Origin: SAR202 cluster bacterium
Lineage (GTDB): Bacteria; Chloroflexota; Dehalococcoidia; Lucifugimonadales; UBA2962
Direction of reading: 5' to 3'
NCBI GenBank assembly: GCA_022447925.1
Contig: JAKUTS010000002.1
Coordinates: 62,001 to 126,000, forward strand
Length of the DNA stretch: 64,000 nt
The position numbers were made by a program, and so were the translations under genes. Below the pieces are notes generated by a model. It made no database searches. It saw nothing but the letters and a program-made list of their open reading frames with translations, and was not told the DNA's origin. This document shows positions 17,275-26,008 of this stretch, in pieces (positions within the stretch are counted from its first letter, which is position 1; each line of letters starts with the position of its first letter).

Positions 17275-18374
17275 CTATCCACCTCCCCTACTACAATGTC
17301 TATACTCCCGAATATAACTATGAGATCAGCCATCTTCCAACCAATTAAGAGGTCTCTCAAAGTGGTTAAGTTAATAAACGACGGTGCTCTAATATGCATT
17401 CTGTAAGGAGATATTCCTCCATCACTAACTATGTAAAAACCTAATTCACCTTTTGGTGACTCAGTGCCAACATAAGTGTCGACAGCATCAGGACGAATAA
17501 AATATGGAGTTTCCGAGCGGACAGGACCAGGTTCAATTTGCTCAACACATTGTTGAACTATCCGCAAACTTTGTCGCATTTCTTGAACACGAACATAATA
17601 TCTATCATAAGTGTCCCCAACAGACCCTATGGGAACATCAAAATCCAACCTGTCATACACCTCATGAGGTTCCGCTTTACGTAAATCCCACTGGACTCCA
17701 GTAGCCCGCAAAACAGGTCCAGTTATTGAAGCATCTATTGCATCTTGAGCTGATAATATTCCCATATCCCTTGTACGCGCCAAAACTACTTCGTTTTCAG
17801 TAATAAGTCCTTCGAGCTCATCTAAATACCCTGGCATTGAGTTCAAGAAATCATCGAGGCGCGGCCAAAAATCTGTGGGTGCATCTTGAAATACTCCCCC
17901 AGGCCTCATATAGCTAACTGTAATTCTAGCGCCACATAGCATCTCAAATAACTCAAGAATACGTTCACGTTCTCTGAAACAATAAATCAAAGGAGTATGA
18001 AATGCTCCAAGCTCATCAAGTAAAAAGCCCGTTGCTATTAGATGGCTAGCAATTCTTTGTAATTCTGCACTTATTACACGAAGATACATGCCTCTGTCAG
18101 GCACGTTTATACCCGCCAGTGATTCCACTGCGCGAACGTATGCTAGATTATTAGTCATTGCTGCAACATAATCAAGACGGTCAGTAAGTGTGACTATCTG
18201 CACGTAATTACGTTCTTCAGCTAATTTTTCAGTCCCTCTATGTAGATAGCCAAATACTGGTTCAACATCAACTACTTGCTCTCCGTCAAATGTCACTCTT
18301 AACCTAAAAACGCCATGCGTTGAAGGATGTTGTGGTCCAAGATTAATTGTTACGGGTTGAGTGTTAATTGACAT
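17271..18374 (-). CDS. nuoD: NADH-quinone oxidoreductase subunit D
   Basis: This is a 367-residue 49-kDa-type subunit lining the quinone cavity. It begins with NLGPQHPSTHGVFRL, which holds the conserved His pair. Downstream are GYLHRGTEKLAE, a DRLDYVAAM segment and RMHIRAPSF near the C-terminus, and it ends in the FGSIDIVVGEVDR motif. It is separate from nuoC, not fused as in enterobacteria. The gap to nuoC is 63 bases, the largest inside the operon's first half. Confidence 0.97.
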   Translation of the reverse strand: MSINTQPVTINLGPQHPSTHGVFRLRVTFDGEQVVDVEPVFGYLHRGTEKLAEERNYVQIVTLTDRLDYVAAMTNNLAYVRAVESLAGINVPDRGMYLRVISAELQRIASHLIATGFLLDELGAFHTPLIYCFRERERILELFEMLCGARITVSYMRPGGVFQDAPTDFWPRLDDFLNSMPGYLDELEGLITENEVVLARTRDMGILSAQDAIDASITGPVLRATGVQWDLRKAEPHEVYDRLDFDVPIGSVGDTYDRYYVRVQEMRQSLRIVQQCVEQIEPGPVRSETPYFIRPDAVDTYVGTESPKGELGFYIVSDGGISPYRMHIRAPSFINLTTLRDLLIGWKMADLIVIFGSIDIVVGEVDR

Positions 18375-18437
18375 TTTCTTTACTGCACGAATTTAATTTA
18401 TTAGCCGCGTTTATCAAGAATTTATCGGTAGTCAGTT

Positions 18438-18881
18438 TCATCTAATAAAATCCTTACGTAAGGGGTGTCCAGGAAAACCCTCCCATAACAATATGCGTTT
18501 CATATTGGGATGATCTGAAAAATTTATTCCCATTAAATCCCATATTTCACGCTCCTGTAGCTCTGCTCCTCTCCAAATTGAAGTGATACTAGGAACGGTG
18601 ATTTTGCCCCTGCCAAAACATTTAGTTTTAATAACCAAGGTCGTGTTATTGCGAAGTGATCTGAGATGGTATACCAATTCAAAATATTCAATGTAGTCGA
18701 CCGCAGATATGCTATTTAAAAATTGCATATCAAATTCGGGATCATTTTTAAGGTAAGAAAGTATATCGGTTAAGTTTTCCACATCTATCCACACATCAGT
18801 ATTTTGAAAAGTTACTACAGAATCAGGAAATTTTTGTTCAATTTTTGATGCAGCCTTTTCGCCTGTTACTGGAATAGACAT
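18438..18881 (-). CDS. nuoC: NADH-quinone oxidoreductase subunit C
   Basis: This is a 147-residue 30-kDa-type hydrophilic subunit. The signature is SITSIWRGAELQEREIWDLMGINFSDHPNMKRILLWEGFPGHPLRKDF, read here as a pattern over residues 98-146. The protein stops immediately after PLRKDFIR, so it lacks the C-terminal extension of longer homologs. It shares one base with the end of nuoB (TAATG overlap). Confidence 0.96.
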   Translation of the reverse strand: MSIPVTGEKAASKIEQKFPDSVVTFQNTDVWIDVENLTDILSYLKNDPEFDMQFLNSISAVDYIEYFELVYHLRSLRNNTTLVIKTKCFGRGKITVPSITSIWRGAELQEREIWDLMGINFSDHPNMKRILLWEGFPGHPLRKDFIR

Positions 18882-19528
18882 TAAGCCCTCAATGACGGAT
18901 CAGATATTGAATATCTCTTTATCTTTTCATGTAGCTGCATGATTCCATACACCAATGCATCTGGTCTTGGAGGACATCCTGGCACATAAACATCTACAGG
19001 AATAATGTGGTTTACTCCAGGAACAACACTATATGACTCATAGTATGGGCCTCCGCTGGTTGCGCAAACCCCCATTGAAATAACCCAGCGTGGTTCCGCC
19101 ATTTGCTTATATACACGCTCGATAGCGGGCGCCATTTTCCATGTTACTGTACCGGCTACTATCATTAGGTCCGCTTGTCTCGGAGACGCCCTAAAGACCT
19201 CCATTCCAAATCTAGCTAAATCAAATCTAGACATTGCACTAGCCATCATCTCAAATGCACAACAGGCTAGTCCAAACGATAGCGGCCATACAGCTGATTT
19301 CCTACCCCAATTGATCAAGGCATCAACCGACGTTATGGCTAAATTTCGTTTCAAATCATCTGGAACTTCAATTAACGGTTCTTGCAAGGGAGCATTACTG
19401 GAGGCCTTCAATTGGTTTATGTAATCACCTTCTTTAGCATCCAGCTGCCATGTGGCGGCATGTAGAGGAATCTGACCTTCTTGGAGGTCGAATTCATCAG
19501 GTTGTATTCCATTTGAAATTAAGTCCAT
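18881..19528 (-). CDS. nuoB: NADH-quinone oxidoreductase subunit B ([4Fe-4S] N2)
   Basis: This is a 215-residue PSST-type subunit holding the terminal cluster N2. The tandem Cys motif [12 protein letters not shown], the [11 protein letters not shown] motif and [14 protein letters not shown] provide all four ligands. About 60 residues precede the core, longer than the roughly 20-40 seen in many bacteria, and include an acidic stretch. The start overlaps the end of nuoA by ten bases. Confidence 0.97.
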   Translation of the reverse strand: MDLISNGIQPDEFDLQEGQIPLHAATWQLDAKEGDYINQLKASSNAPLQEPLIEVPDDLKRNLAITSVDALINWGRKSAVWPLSFGLACCAFEMMASAMSRFDLARFGMEVFRASPRQADLMIVAGTVTWKMAPAIERVYKQMAEPRWVISMGVCATSGGPYYESYSVVPGVNHIIPVDVYVPGCPPRPDALVYGIMQLHEKIKRYSISDPSLRA

Positions 19529-19914
19529 TCCAGATCACCTTTACGATAAGCATAAAGCCATCCAACTACTAATATTGCTACAAAAACAGCCATCTCAATC
19601 AAAACGAATGCTCCAAATTTAGATGACATATACCCAAATTCTGATGCCCACGGAAACAGAAATACTACTTCTACATCGAACACCACGAAAACTAATGCTA
19701 TTGCATAAAACCTGCTATTAAATCCGGACCACCTTTTCGATAAGGTTTCAAAGCCACACTCGTATATAGATTTTTTTACTGCATCCGGCTTATTTGGTCG
19801 AATTCCAACAATAGACAAAGTAGTAGATACTAATAGCATACCGACAGGTATAGCTACCGCGATCAAAGCGAATATTGTTATAAGCCCGTAATGGCGAAAA
19901 TAGTCGTCCAGCAT
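19519..19914 (-). CDS. nuoA: NADH-quinone oxidoreductase subunit A
   Basis: This is a 131-residue subunit with three helices. [40 protein letters not shown] spans about 51-90 and contains the conserved Cys and acidic residues of the TM1-2 loop and TM2. It is the first gene of the operon, and a plausible promoter lies about 45 bases upstream. The operon runs A-B-C-D-H-I-J-K-(DUF2007)-L-M-N, with no E, F or G. Confidence 0.97.
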   Translation of the reverse strand: MLDDYFRHYGLITIFALIAVAIPVGMLLVSTTLSIVGIRPNKPDAVKKSIYECGFETLSKRWSGFNSRFYAIALVFVVFDVEVVFLFPWASEFGYMSSKFGAFVLIEMAVFVAILVVGWLYAYRKGDLEWT

Positions 19915-19958
19915 AACGCCTTTTCTTAACCTTTGATATCTAGTGGGAGCGTCTGGCG

Positions 19959-19988
19959 ACTATAGCACAATGGCAAAATTTTTGACAA
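19959..19988 (-). promoter_or_regulatory. Candidate sigma-70 promoter of the nuo operon
   Basis: On the minus strand TTGTCA (19988-19983) is followed by an 18-base spacer and TATAGT (19964-19959). Transcription would start about 37 bases before nuoA. Hexamers and spacing are good for a sigma-70 promoter; this is a motif match only. Confidence 0.45.
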
Positions 19989-20025
19989 GTGAAAAAAAAC
20001 ACAATTATCGTGTTCCTAAGTCAGA

Positions 20026-20055
20026 TTGACACTTTCTAAAAGTCAATGCTAGCAT
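20026..20055 (+). promoter_or_regulatory. Candidate promoter of the polyprenyl synthase/hopanoid run
   Basis: TTGACA (20026-20031), 18 bases, TAGCAT (20050-20055). The -35 is perfect and the -10 is imperfect. It would leave a 5' leader of about 130 bases. The 277-base divergent gap shows no other clear structure. Confidence 0.3.
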
Positions 20056-20191
20056 TTTTGACTGAATCTGATTGTATTAACATCATTTGATGCGACCGTG
20101 TGACCTTAAAACTCGATGATTTGCAGACAGTGAATACATTCTAAACTTAACTATTCCCAACGATTAAAAACACAAAGACAAAGAACTTCAT

Positions 20192-21247
20192 ATGGTTGAT
20201 CAATTACCATCTATATTCGATCAATATAAATCCTATATAAACTTCTACCTGAAGTCTGGATTAGATCAAAAAGCTGACTCACAACTAAGCGGCTTTAAAA
20301 ATAATTTATACAATATATTAAGCTATGGTATGGGTTGGACCGATAAATCAGGTAATCCAGTAAATATACCCGGCGGGAAGCTATTAAGGCCAACGTTGTG
20401 CCTGTTCGCTACAGAGGCATCAGGAGGGAAGACTGATAAAGCAATTAAAACTGCTATCGCTCTGGAATACATTCATAACTTTTCATTATTTCATGATGAC
20501 ATTCAGGACCAAGACGAGATTAGGCATCACAGGCCGACGGTTTGGTTCGTTTGGGGTAAGCCTAAGGCAATTACTGCCGGAAATGTACTGAGATCAATTG
20601 CTGATGTAACTTCATCTGACTTACTCAGTTCAGATATCAAACACACTGATGCTGTAACAATAAGTAAAACGATGACGACCGGCTATCTGGAAATGATAGA
20701 GGGACAATTCCTGGATCTTTCATACGAAAGCAGACATGATATTACTGTTCAAGAATACTTGGATATGATTAGTCACAAAACAGGTGCTCTTATTCGATGT
20801 TCCATGGAGCTAGGAGCACATATCGGCTCAGGAGATAATGAAGTTATAGAATCATTCAGGGAATCTGGACGTGCTTTGGGTTATTTATTTCAAATCACTG
20901 ACGACGTTTTAGGTATTTGGGGCGATAAATCAAAGACAGGAAAACCTGTAGGGCAAGACATCGCAAGGAAAAAAAATTCTCTGCCGGTGGTCCATGCACT
21001 ATCTAATGCTGACAATAAACAATCATCCGTATTGAAATCTATTTATGGTAAAGAAGAGCTGGACAATAACGATGTGGATGCTGTACTTAATATAATGGAA
21101 TCAATTGGTACTAAAAATTATATAAAGAGTTTGGCAGATAAATATTCAAAATCTGCATTGAAATCATTTTCTTCCGCAAAAATTGATAGTGAATTTGTAG
21201 CTAATTTTGAAGAGTTAGTTCAATTTTTGTCAACAAGGAACCATTAA
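20192..21247 (+). CDS. Polyprenyl diphosphate synthase (farnesyl/geranylgeranyl type)
   Basis: This is a 351-residue trans-prenyltransferase that condenses IPP with allylic diphosphates. The N-terminal GGKLLRP (61-67), the first Asp-rich motif D102-D-I-Q-D106 and the second motif around D237-D238 (TDDVLGIWGD) are all present, with the KKNSLPVVHAL segment after it. Chain length is not certain: the residues before the first motif (LF) suggest a medium chain such as FPP or GGPP. It lies upstream of hpnH on the same strand, which fits FPP supply for squalene. Confidence 0.92.
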   Translation: MVDQLPSIFDQYKSYINFYLKSGLDQKADSQLSGFKNNLYNILSYGMGWTDKSGNPVNIPGGKLLRPTLCLFATEASGGKTDKAIKTAIALEYIHNFSLFHDDIQDQDEIRHHRPTVWFVWGKPKAITAGNVLRSIADVTSSDLLSSDIKHTDAVTISKTMTTGYLEMIEGQFLDLSYESRHDITVQEYLDMISHKTGALIRCSMELGAHIGSGDNEVIESFRESGRALGYLFQITDDVLGIWGDKSKTGKPVGQDIARKKNSLPVVHALSNADNKQSSVLKSIYGKEELDNNDVDAVLNIMESIGTKNYIKSLADKYSKSALKSFSSAKIDSEFVANFEELVQFLSTRNH

Positions 21248-21389
21248 AAAACGTGTTGAATTATGTATTCCGAGTTATTATATTGTCTAATTACGAATAT
21301 ACAACACTATAGTATTAACAACTTTTATAATGGTGGAATCAATAATTTGACAGTGCAGGCTGTAAAAAATACGTTGAGGATAAAATAAA

Positions 21390-22418
21390 ATGTCTAGACC
21401 TATCGAACTAGCAGTAAGGCTTAGCTGGTATATGATTAAAAATCGTTACCTGATGGGTCGAAAAAAATACCCTTTAGTTACTATGCTCGAACCTTTAGAA
21501 GCTTGCAACTTAGCATGTGAAGGTTGCGGTAGGATTCGTGAATACGAATCGGTGATAGATCGACTAATGACAGTGGATCAATGTTTAACCGCAGTAAATG
21601 AGTCAGACGCACCTATTGTCTCTATCGCAGGTGGAGAACCCACAATGCATCCTAATATAGACGAGATCGTAGCTAAAATAATTGAACAGAAACGATTTGT
21701 ATATATGTGTACAAATGCTCTACTAATGGAACGGGTAATGAAAAAGATACCACCGTCAAAATATTTCTGTTTCGTCGTCCATATGGATGGAATGGAAGAA
21801 GCTCATGATATCTCCGTATACAGGAAAGGTGTGTGGAAAATTGCTACACGTGCAATGAAAGTAGCCATAGAAAACGGATATAGAGTGACTTCAAATACCA
21901 CAATTTTCAATGGTGTGGATGAACAGGATATGCTTGAAATGTTTAAAATGCTCACTGACATGGGAGTTGAGGGATGTATGGTCTCTCCTGGGTATCAATT
22001 CGACTCTGTGCCAAATCAAGATTTGTTCATATCTAGAAGAAAAGCTCGCAATGTATTTACCCGAATACTAGACCCAAAACACGGAATACGTTTCTACAAT
22101 AATCCACTATATCTTGATTTTTTGAGGGGCGAGAAAGATTACAACTGTACCGCATGGTCTAATCCTACATATACTGTTTCCGGATGGCGAGAACCATGTT
22201 ACTTACTAGGAGATCGACATACTGAAAACTTCAAGGAACTAATGTCGGACGACCTATGGGATAAATACGGGCCAGGAAAAGACCCAAGATGTGCAAACTG
22301 CTTGATGCACTGTGGATTTGAGTCCGCATCTATATACGATGCCATAAATAACCCAGTAGCGGCGGCTAAAATGGTTGTTGGCGGGGCAATCACTAAAAGT
22401 GGAGTTGGCGCAGGATAG
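21390..22418 (+). CDS. hpnH: Adenosyl-hopene transferase HpnH (radical SAM)
   Basis: This is a 342-residue radical SAM enzyme that adds the 5'-deoxyadenosyl group to diploptene, the first step in building extended C35 hopanoids. The cluster motif is C39-N-L-A-C43-E-G-C46, preceded by PLVTMLEPLEA as in HpnH, and the GGEPTMHP turn follows. A C-terminal Cys-bearing region has the CANCLMHCG motif typical of the subfamily. It is adjacent to hpnG and the cyclase, which removes doubt about family. AGGAT precedes the ATG. Confidence 0.95.
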   Translation: MSRPIELAVRLSWYMIKNRYLMGRKKYPLVTMLEPLEACNLACEGCGRIREYESVIDRLMTVDQCLTAVNESDAPIVSIAGGEPTMHPNIDEIVAKIIEQKRFVYMCTNALLMERVMKKIPPSKYFCFVVHMDGMEEAHDISVYRKGVWKIATRAMKVAIENGYRVTSNTTIFNGVDEQDMLEMFKMLTDMGVEGCMVSPGYQFDSVPNQDLFISRRKARNVFTRILDPKHGIRFYNNPLYLDFLRGEKDYNCTAWSNPTYTVSGWREPCYLLGDRHTENFKELMSDDLWDKYGPGKDPRCANCLMHCGFESASIYDAINNPVAAAKMVVGGAITKSGVGAG

Positions 22419-23215
22419 TGATTGGAATTGTGGTAGCCATTAGGGAGGAGCTTACCGAGTTCTTCTCTAACAACAAATTTGTTGCTTATAAATTAGATGC
22501 CGAAGATCAACCTGTTTTCACATCTCAAATAATGCCTGAAGTAGCTGTGATAGAAAGTGGAATGGGTAAGGCAAATGCTATAAATGCTACAAATAAATTA
22601 ATCGAACTCTATCACCCAAATATAATAATATCTGCAGGATTTGCTGGATCAGTTAAGCAAAACGTTAGCTCAGGCACTTCATATATATGTAACAAACTGT
22701 GGTCCATCCCTGGCTCACCAGCTTTCTGGTCAACTGACATAGCTGAAAATACTAATGTTATGGATGAAAACAGGGCTGTTAGATTAAATAAAGTTATTAA
22801 TGAATTTGGTTCTCCTATAGAAACAGGTGCTTGTATGACAGTAGATCAATTTATCTACAATCATGACCTAAAAACTTGGATCGGAGAAAACTTTTCTGTT
22901 GACGTAATAGATATGGAAAGTTTTTGGGTCAATCAAACAGCCACCGAGAACAATATAGAAACCATAGTTATTAGAGTGGTATTAGATCCAATGGAGCAGA
23001 AATTACCTCCTTTCATAGTTGAGGCAGCTAATAACAAAAAGTCGCGAACAGTACTGAATGGCTTAAAGCATGTTGCAATTAATCCGGGCGACATTAAAAA
23101 GATCATCGAAATATCCATCCAAGTAAAAAAGTCTAGAAGAATTCTTACTTCTAACCTCGAATCTGTTATCGAATCGGAAAAAGAATCTGCAAGTTTAACT
23201 TCAAATACGGTTTAG
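22418..23215 (+). CDS. hpnG: Hopanoid-associated nucleosidase/phosphorylase HpnG
   Basis: This is a 265-residue PNP/UDP phosphorylase-family protein. HpnG removes adenine from adenosylhopane. The start is GTG overlapping the last base of the hpnH stop (TAGTG), so the two are coupled. Family marks are an N-terminal IGIVVAIREEL, the ESGMGKANAINAT turn, IISAGFAGS and the late VIDMES motif that binds the ribose. The last 30 or so residues are a polar tail. The identity rests on fold plus position in the hpn cluster. Confidence 0.88.
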   Translation: MIGIVVAIREELTEFFSNNKFVAYKLDAEDQPVFTSQIMPEVAVIESGMGKANAINATNKLIELYHPNIIISAGFAGSVKQNVSSGTSYICNKLWSIPGSPAFWSTDIAENTNVMDENRAVRLNKVINEFGSPIETGACMTVDQFIYNHDLKTWIGENFSVDVIDMESFWVNQTATENNIETIVIRVVLDPMEQKLPPFIVEAANNKKSRTVLNGLKHVAINPGDIKKIIEISIQVKKSRRILTSNLESVIESEKESASLTSNTV

Positions 23216-23221
23216 TGAGTT

Positions 23222-25234
23222 ATGGAATCGCAAGTTTCACACAAACTGAATAAGAATCTCGACTCAGCTATTAAAAAAACCCAGGATTATCTTTTCCGAG
23301 AACAATACGATGAAGGGTTTTGGTGGGGTGAACTTGAATCAAATCCGACAATGGAAGCAGAGTTTATATTGCTTCATTACTTTTTAGGAATACGTGATGA
23401 AAAAAAATTTATTAAGCTAAGCAACCATATCAAAAACCAACAGCGCGAAGATGGTACATGGGGTCAATATTATGGGGCTCCAGGAGATCTATCCACATCT
23501 GTAGAGTGCTATCTGGCTCTTAAAATCGCTGGGTATTCCGAAAATGACCAGTCAATGCTAAAAGCAAAAGATTTTATAGTTAGTAAAGGAGGGATAGAGG
23601 AAACTAGAGTATTTACAAAAATTTGGCTTTCATTAGTGGATCAGTGGAAATGGGAAGGTGTTCCAATAATGCCGGCAGAGTTGATTTTATTACCTAATTG
23701 GTCACCAATAAACATCTACGAGTTTTCAAGTTGGGCAAGATCAACAATAGTTCCATTATTAATACTTATGGACAAAAAGCCTGTGCGGCCACTGCCCAAA
23801 AACCTGAGGGTGGATGAACTTTTCTGTGATGATGTAAACAATATAGATTACTCAGTTAAATCCCCTTCTATTCAAATTGGTTGGGAAAACTTCTTTTACG
23901 CCACAGATCAAGTTTTAAGATTACTAGATAAATTACCGATTAAACCGACCAGAGATTTAGCTTTGAAAAAAAGTGAGGAATGGATACTCCAACATCAAGA
24001 GGCTGATGGAAGTTGGGGTGGAATTCAGCCTCCATGGGTTTATTCCATTATGGCCCTATATACTGCCGGTTACGGATTAGATCATCCCGTTATAGATAAA
24101 GCTTTGCAAGGATTCAAAGCATTTGAGATTGAAGATCAGTTTAGCTTGAGGGTTCAAGCTTGCGTATCGCCAATATGGGATACAGGACTGGCAATAATTT
24201 CTCTCTTAGATTCAGGGATTAAAACTGATGATGACAGAATTCAAAAAGCAGGACAATGGTTAATTAACAAGCAAATAAAAAGCGAGGGCGATTGGCAAGT
24301 TAAAGCGAACAATGTGAGGTCCGGTGGATGGGCTTTTGAGTTTGAAAATGAGCATTACCCTGATATCGATGACGCCGCTGTGGTGGCAACAGCGTTACAT
24401 AAAATTGATCTAACAGACGAATATGGCGGACTAGATAAAAAATCTAAATCCATAAAAAGGTGCGTTCAATGGATTGAAGGTATGCAAAGCAAGAATGGAG
24501 GTTGGGCATCATTCGATAAAGACAATATGCGTTCTTTTATTGCTAGAATACCATTCTCGGATTTTGGAGAAACAATTGATCCACCCAGTGTAGATGTAAC
24601 TGCCCATGTACTTGAACTACTTGGGACTTTAGATGCAAAAAAGCATGCCACAGTTATAGCAAAAGCTTTAGATTATGTACTTTTGGAGCAAGAACAAGAT
24701 GGCTCATGGTTCGGCAGATGGGGAGTTAACTATATCTACGGCATTGGATCGGTTCTACCTGCCTTGCGGGCGATAGGTATTGACCCAAGCCATGAAGCCA
24801 TGAGTAAGGCAACTAAATGGTTAGAAGACCATCAAAATAAAGATGGCGGTTGGGGAGAAACGCCTGCCTCCTATGTAGATCCTTCTCTCCACGGCAAAGG
24901 TCCCAGTACAGCTTCTCAAACTGCTTGGTCTCTAATATCGCTTATTGCTGCGGATAAAGGTGATAGTTCGCATGTATTAAAAGGGGTAAATTATCTATTA
25001 TCAAATCAGAATGAAGATGGTTCATGGGACGAGCCTGAATTTACTGGAACAGGCTTTCCTGGATATGGGATTGGAATGAGACCAGATATATCGGAGCAGG
25101 ATGACTCAAAACAACACGATATTGCTTTGCCAGCAGGGTTTATGATTAATTACCATATGTATAGAATATATTGGCCATTATGTGCATTAGGCAGGTTTAG
25201 GGCGTGGAATGTTAACAGGGATTCACATCATTAG
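23222..25234 (+). CDS. shc: Squalene-hopene cyclase
   Basis: This is a 670-residue class II terpene cyclase that converts squalene to hopene/hopanol. It has repeated QW-type motifs (for example DGSWGGIQPPW, NGGWASFD, DGSWFGRWGVNYIYG, DGGWGETPASY, DGSWDEPEFTG). The protonating motif is D381-I-D383-D384-A-A, where most cyclases have DxDDTA; the three acids are kept. Near the end, the stretch between TGTGFPGYG and FMINYHMYRIYWPLCALGRF carries about 25 extra residues, a form also known in other bacterial cyclases. It begins six bases after hpnG. Confidence 0.96.
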   Translation: MESQVSHKLNKNLDSAIKKTQDYLFREQYDEGFWWGELESNPTMEAEFILLHYFLGIRDEKKFIKLSNHIKNQQREDGTWGQYYGAPGDLSTSVECYLALKIAGYSENDQSMLKAKDFIVSKGGIEETRVFTKIWLSLVDQWKWEGVPIMPAELILLPNWSPINIYEFSSWARSTIVPLLILMDKKPVRPLPKNLRVDELFCDDVNNIDYSVKSPSIQIGWENFFYATDQVLRLLDKLPIKPTRDLALKKSEEWILQHQEADGSWGGIQPPWVYSIMALYTAGYGLDHPVIDKALQGFKAFEIEDQFSLRVQACVSPIWDTGLAIISLLDSGIKTDDDRIQKAGQWLINKQIKSEGDWQVKANNVRSGGWAFEFENEHYPDIDDAAVVATALHKIDLTDEYGGLDKKSKSIKRCVQWIEGMQSKNGGWASFDKDNMRSFIARIPFSDFGETIDPPSVDVTAHVLELLGTLDAKKHATVIAKALDYVLLEQEQDGSWFGRWGVNYIYGIGSVLPALRAIGIDPSHEAMSKATKWLEDHQNKDGGWGETPASYVDPSLHGKGPSTASQTAWSLISLIAADKGDSSHVLKGVNYLLSNQNEDGSWDEPEFTGTGFPGYGIGMRPDISEQDDSKQHDIALPAGFMINYHMYRIYWPLCALGRFRAWNVNRDSHH

Positions 25235-25240
25235 ATAAAA

Positions 25241-25255
25241 TGAGAATGATTCTCA
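25241..25255. promoter_or_regulatory. Fur-family-like 7-1-7 inverted repeat
   Basis: TGAGAAT-G-ATTCTCA is a perfect inverted repeat of seven-base arms around one base, the exact layout of Fur/PerR/Zur boxes (consensus TGATAAT-N-ATTATCA, two differences per pair of arms). It lies seven bases after the cyclase stop codon and about 160 bases before the YjbQ gene. A TATACT hexamer follows about 40 bases downstream. It could alternatively be a minor post-cyclase hairpin, but a one-base loop cannot fold as such. Confidence 0.45.
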
Positions 25256-25413
25256 AGTAAAATGTTAAAACACATTAAACCTACCTCGTTATACTATGTA
25301 ATAATTATTGAAACAATTAACAAGAATATGGTAGGGTTCAAGCTTCTAATAACAAGGAATAATCCCATAAAGTGACCTCACGTAAAATTACAAACTTGGG
25401 GAATTAAACAATA

Positions 25414-25905
25414 ATGAATATTGAAACTAAAGTTGATCAAGCTACATTCAATACTAATTTTTCAGTTTTGAAAGTAGAAACATCTGGTTCACCTAAATTT
25501 TTCGATATAACTGACCAGGTAACCGAACTTGTAAATGCATCCAAAATCTCTAATGGTATAGCGTGCATATTCTCACAACACACTACTGCAGCAGTTGTTA
25601 TACAGGAAGATGAGCCATTACTGATGACTGATTTGTCCTCTTTTATAGAGAGATTAGCTCCGAAAGATGCCCATTATAGACATAACGACTTTCACGTTAG
25701 AACTGTACATATGCATGAAGATGAATGTCCAAATGGCCATTCCCACTGCCAAAACTTGGTTCTAGGCACCAGTGAATCAGTACCAATAAGTGACAGTAAA
25801 ATGATATTAGGCCAATGGCAAAGAATATTTGTAATCGAATTAGATGCTGAAAAAGCTGCTCAAATATCACACAGAAATATAGCTGTGCAAATTATGGGCA
25901 TTTAA
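25414..25905 (+). CDS. YjbQ/UPF0047 family protein
   Basis: This is a 163-residue protein of the YjbQ family, compact enzymes with a weak thiamine-phosphate synthase activity in a few characterised members. Motifs are FSQHTTAAVVIQEDEP (about 54-69), DAHYRHND with its His residues, GHSHCQNLVLG near 110-120 and LGQWQRIFVIELD. It lies in its own interval between the cyclase and the squalene/phytoene synthase, with more than 100 bases on each side. The Fur-like box and a possible promoter lie upstream. A hopanoid role is only suggested by location. Confidence 0.9.
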   Translation: MNIETKVDQATFNTNFSVLKVETSGSPKFFDITDQVTELVNASKISNGIACIFSQHTTAAVVIQEDEPLLMTDLSSFIERLAPKDAHYRHNDFHVRTVHMHEDECPNGHSHCQNLVLGTSESVPISDSKMILGQWQRIFVIELDAEKAAQISHRNIAVQIMGI

Positions 25906-26008
25906 AAATCTCGTAAGTTTTGATCTAAAACTGTTCCATTAGGACGTTATATACATATAGTCTCATCTCTGATTTACCAAACTACCAATAATTAAGTCGT
26001 TTAATTCC

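Noticed and set aside
19915-20191. Possible gene or RNA in the 277-base gap
   Set aside because: No open frame of useful size, no tRNA-like cloverleaf and no strong palindrome; only promoter-like hexamers were seen.
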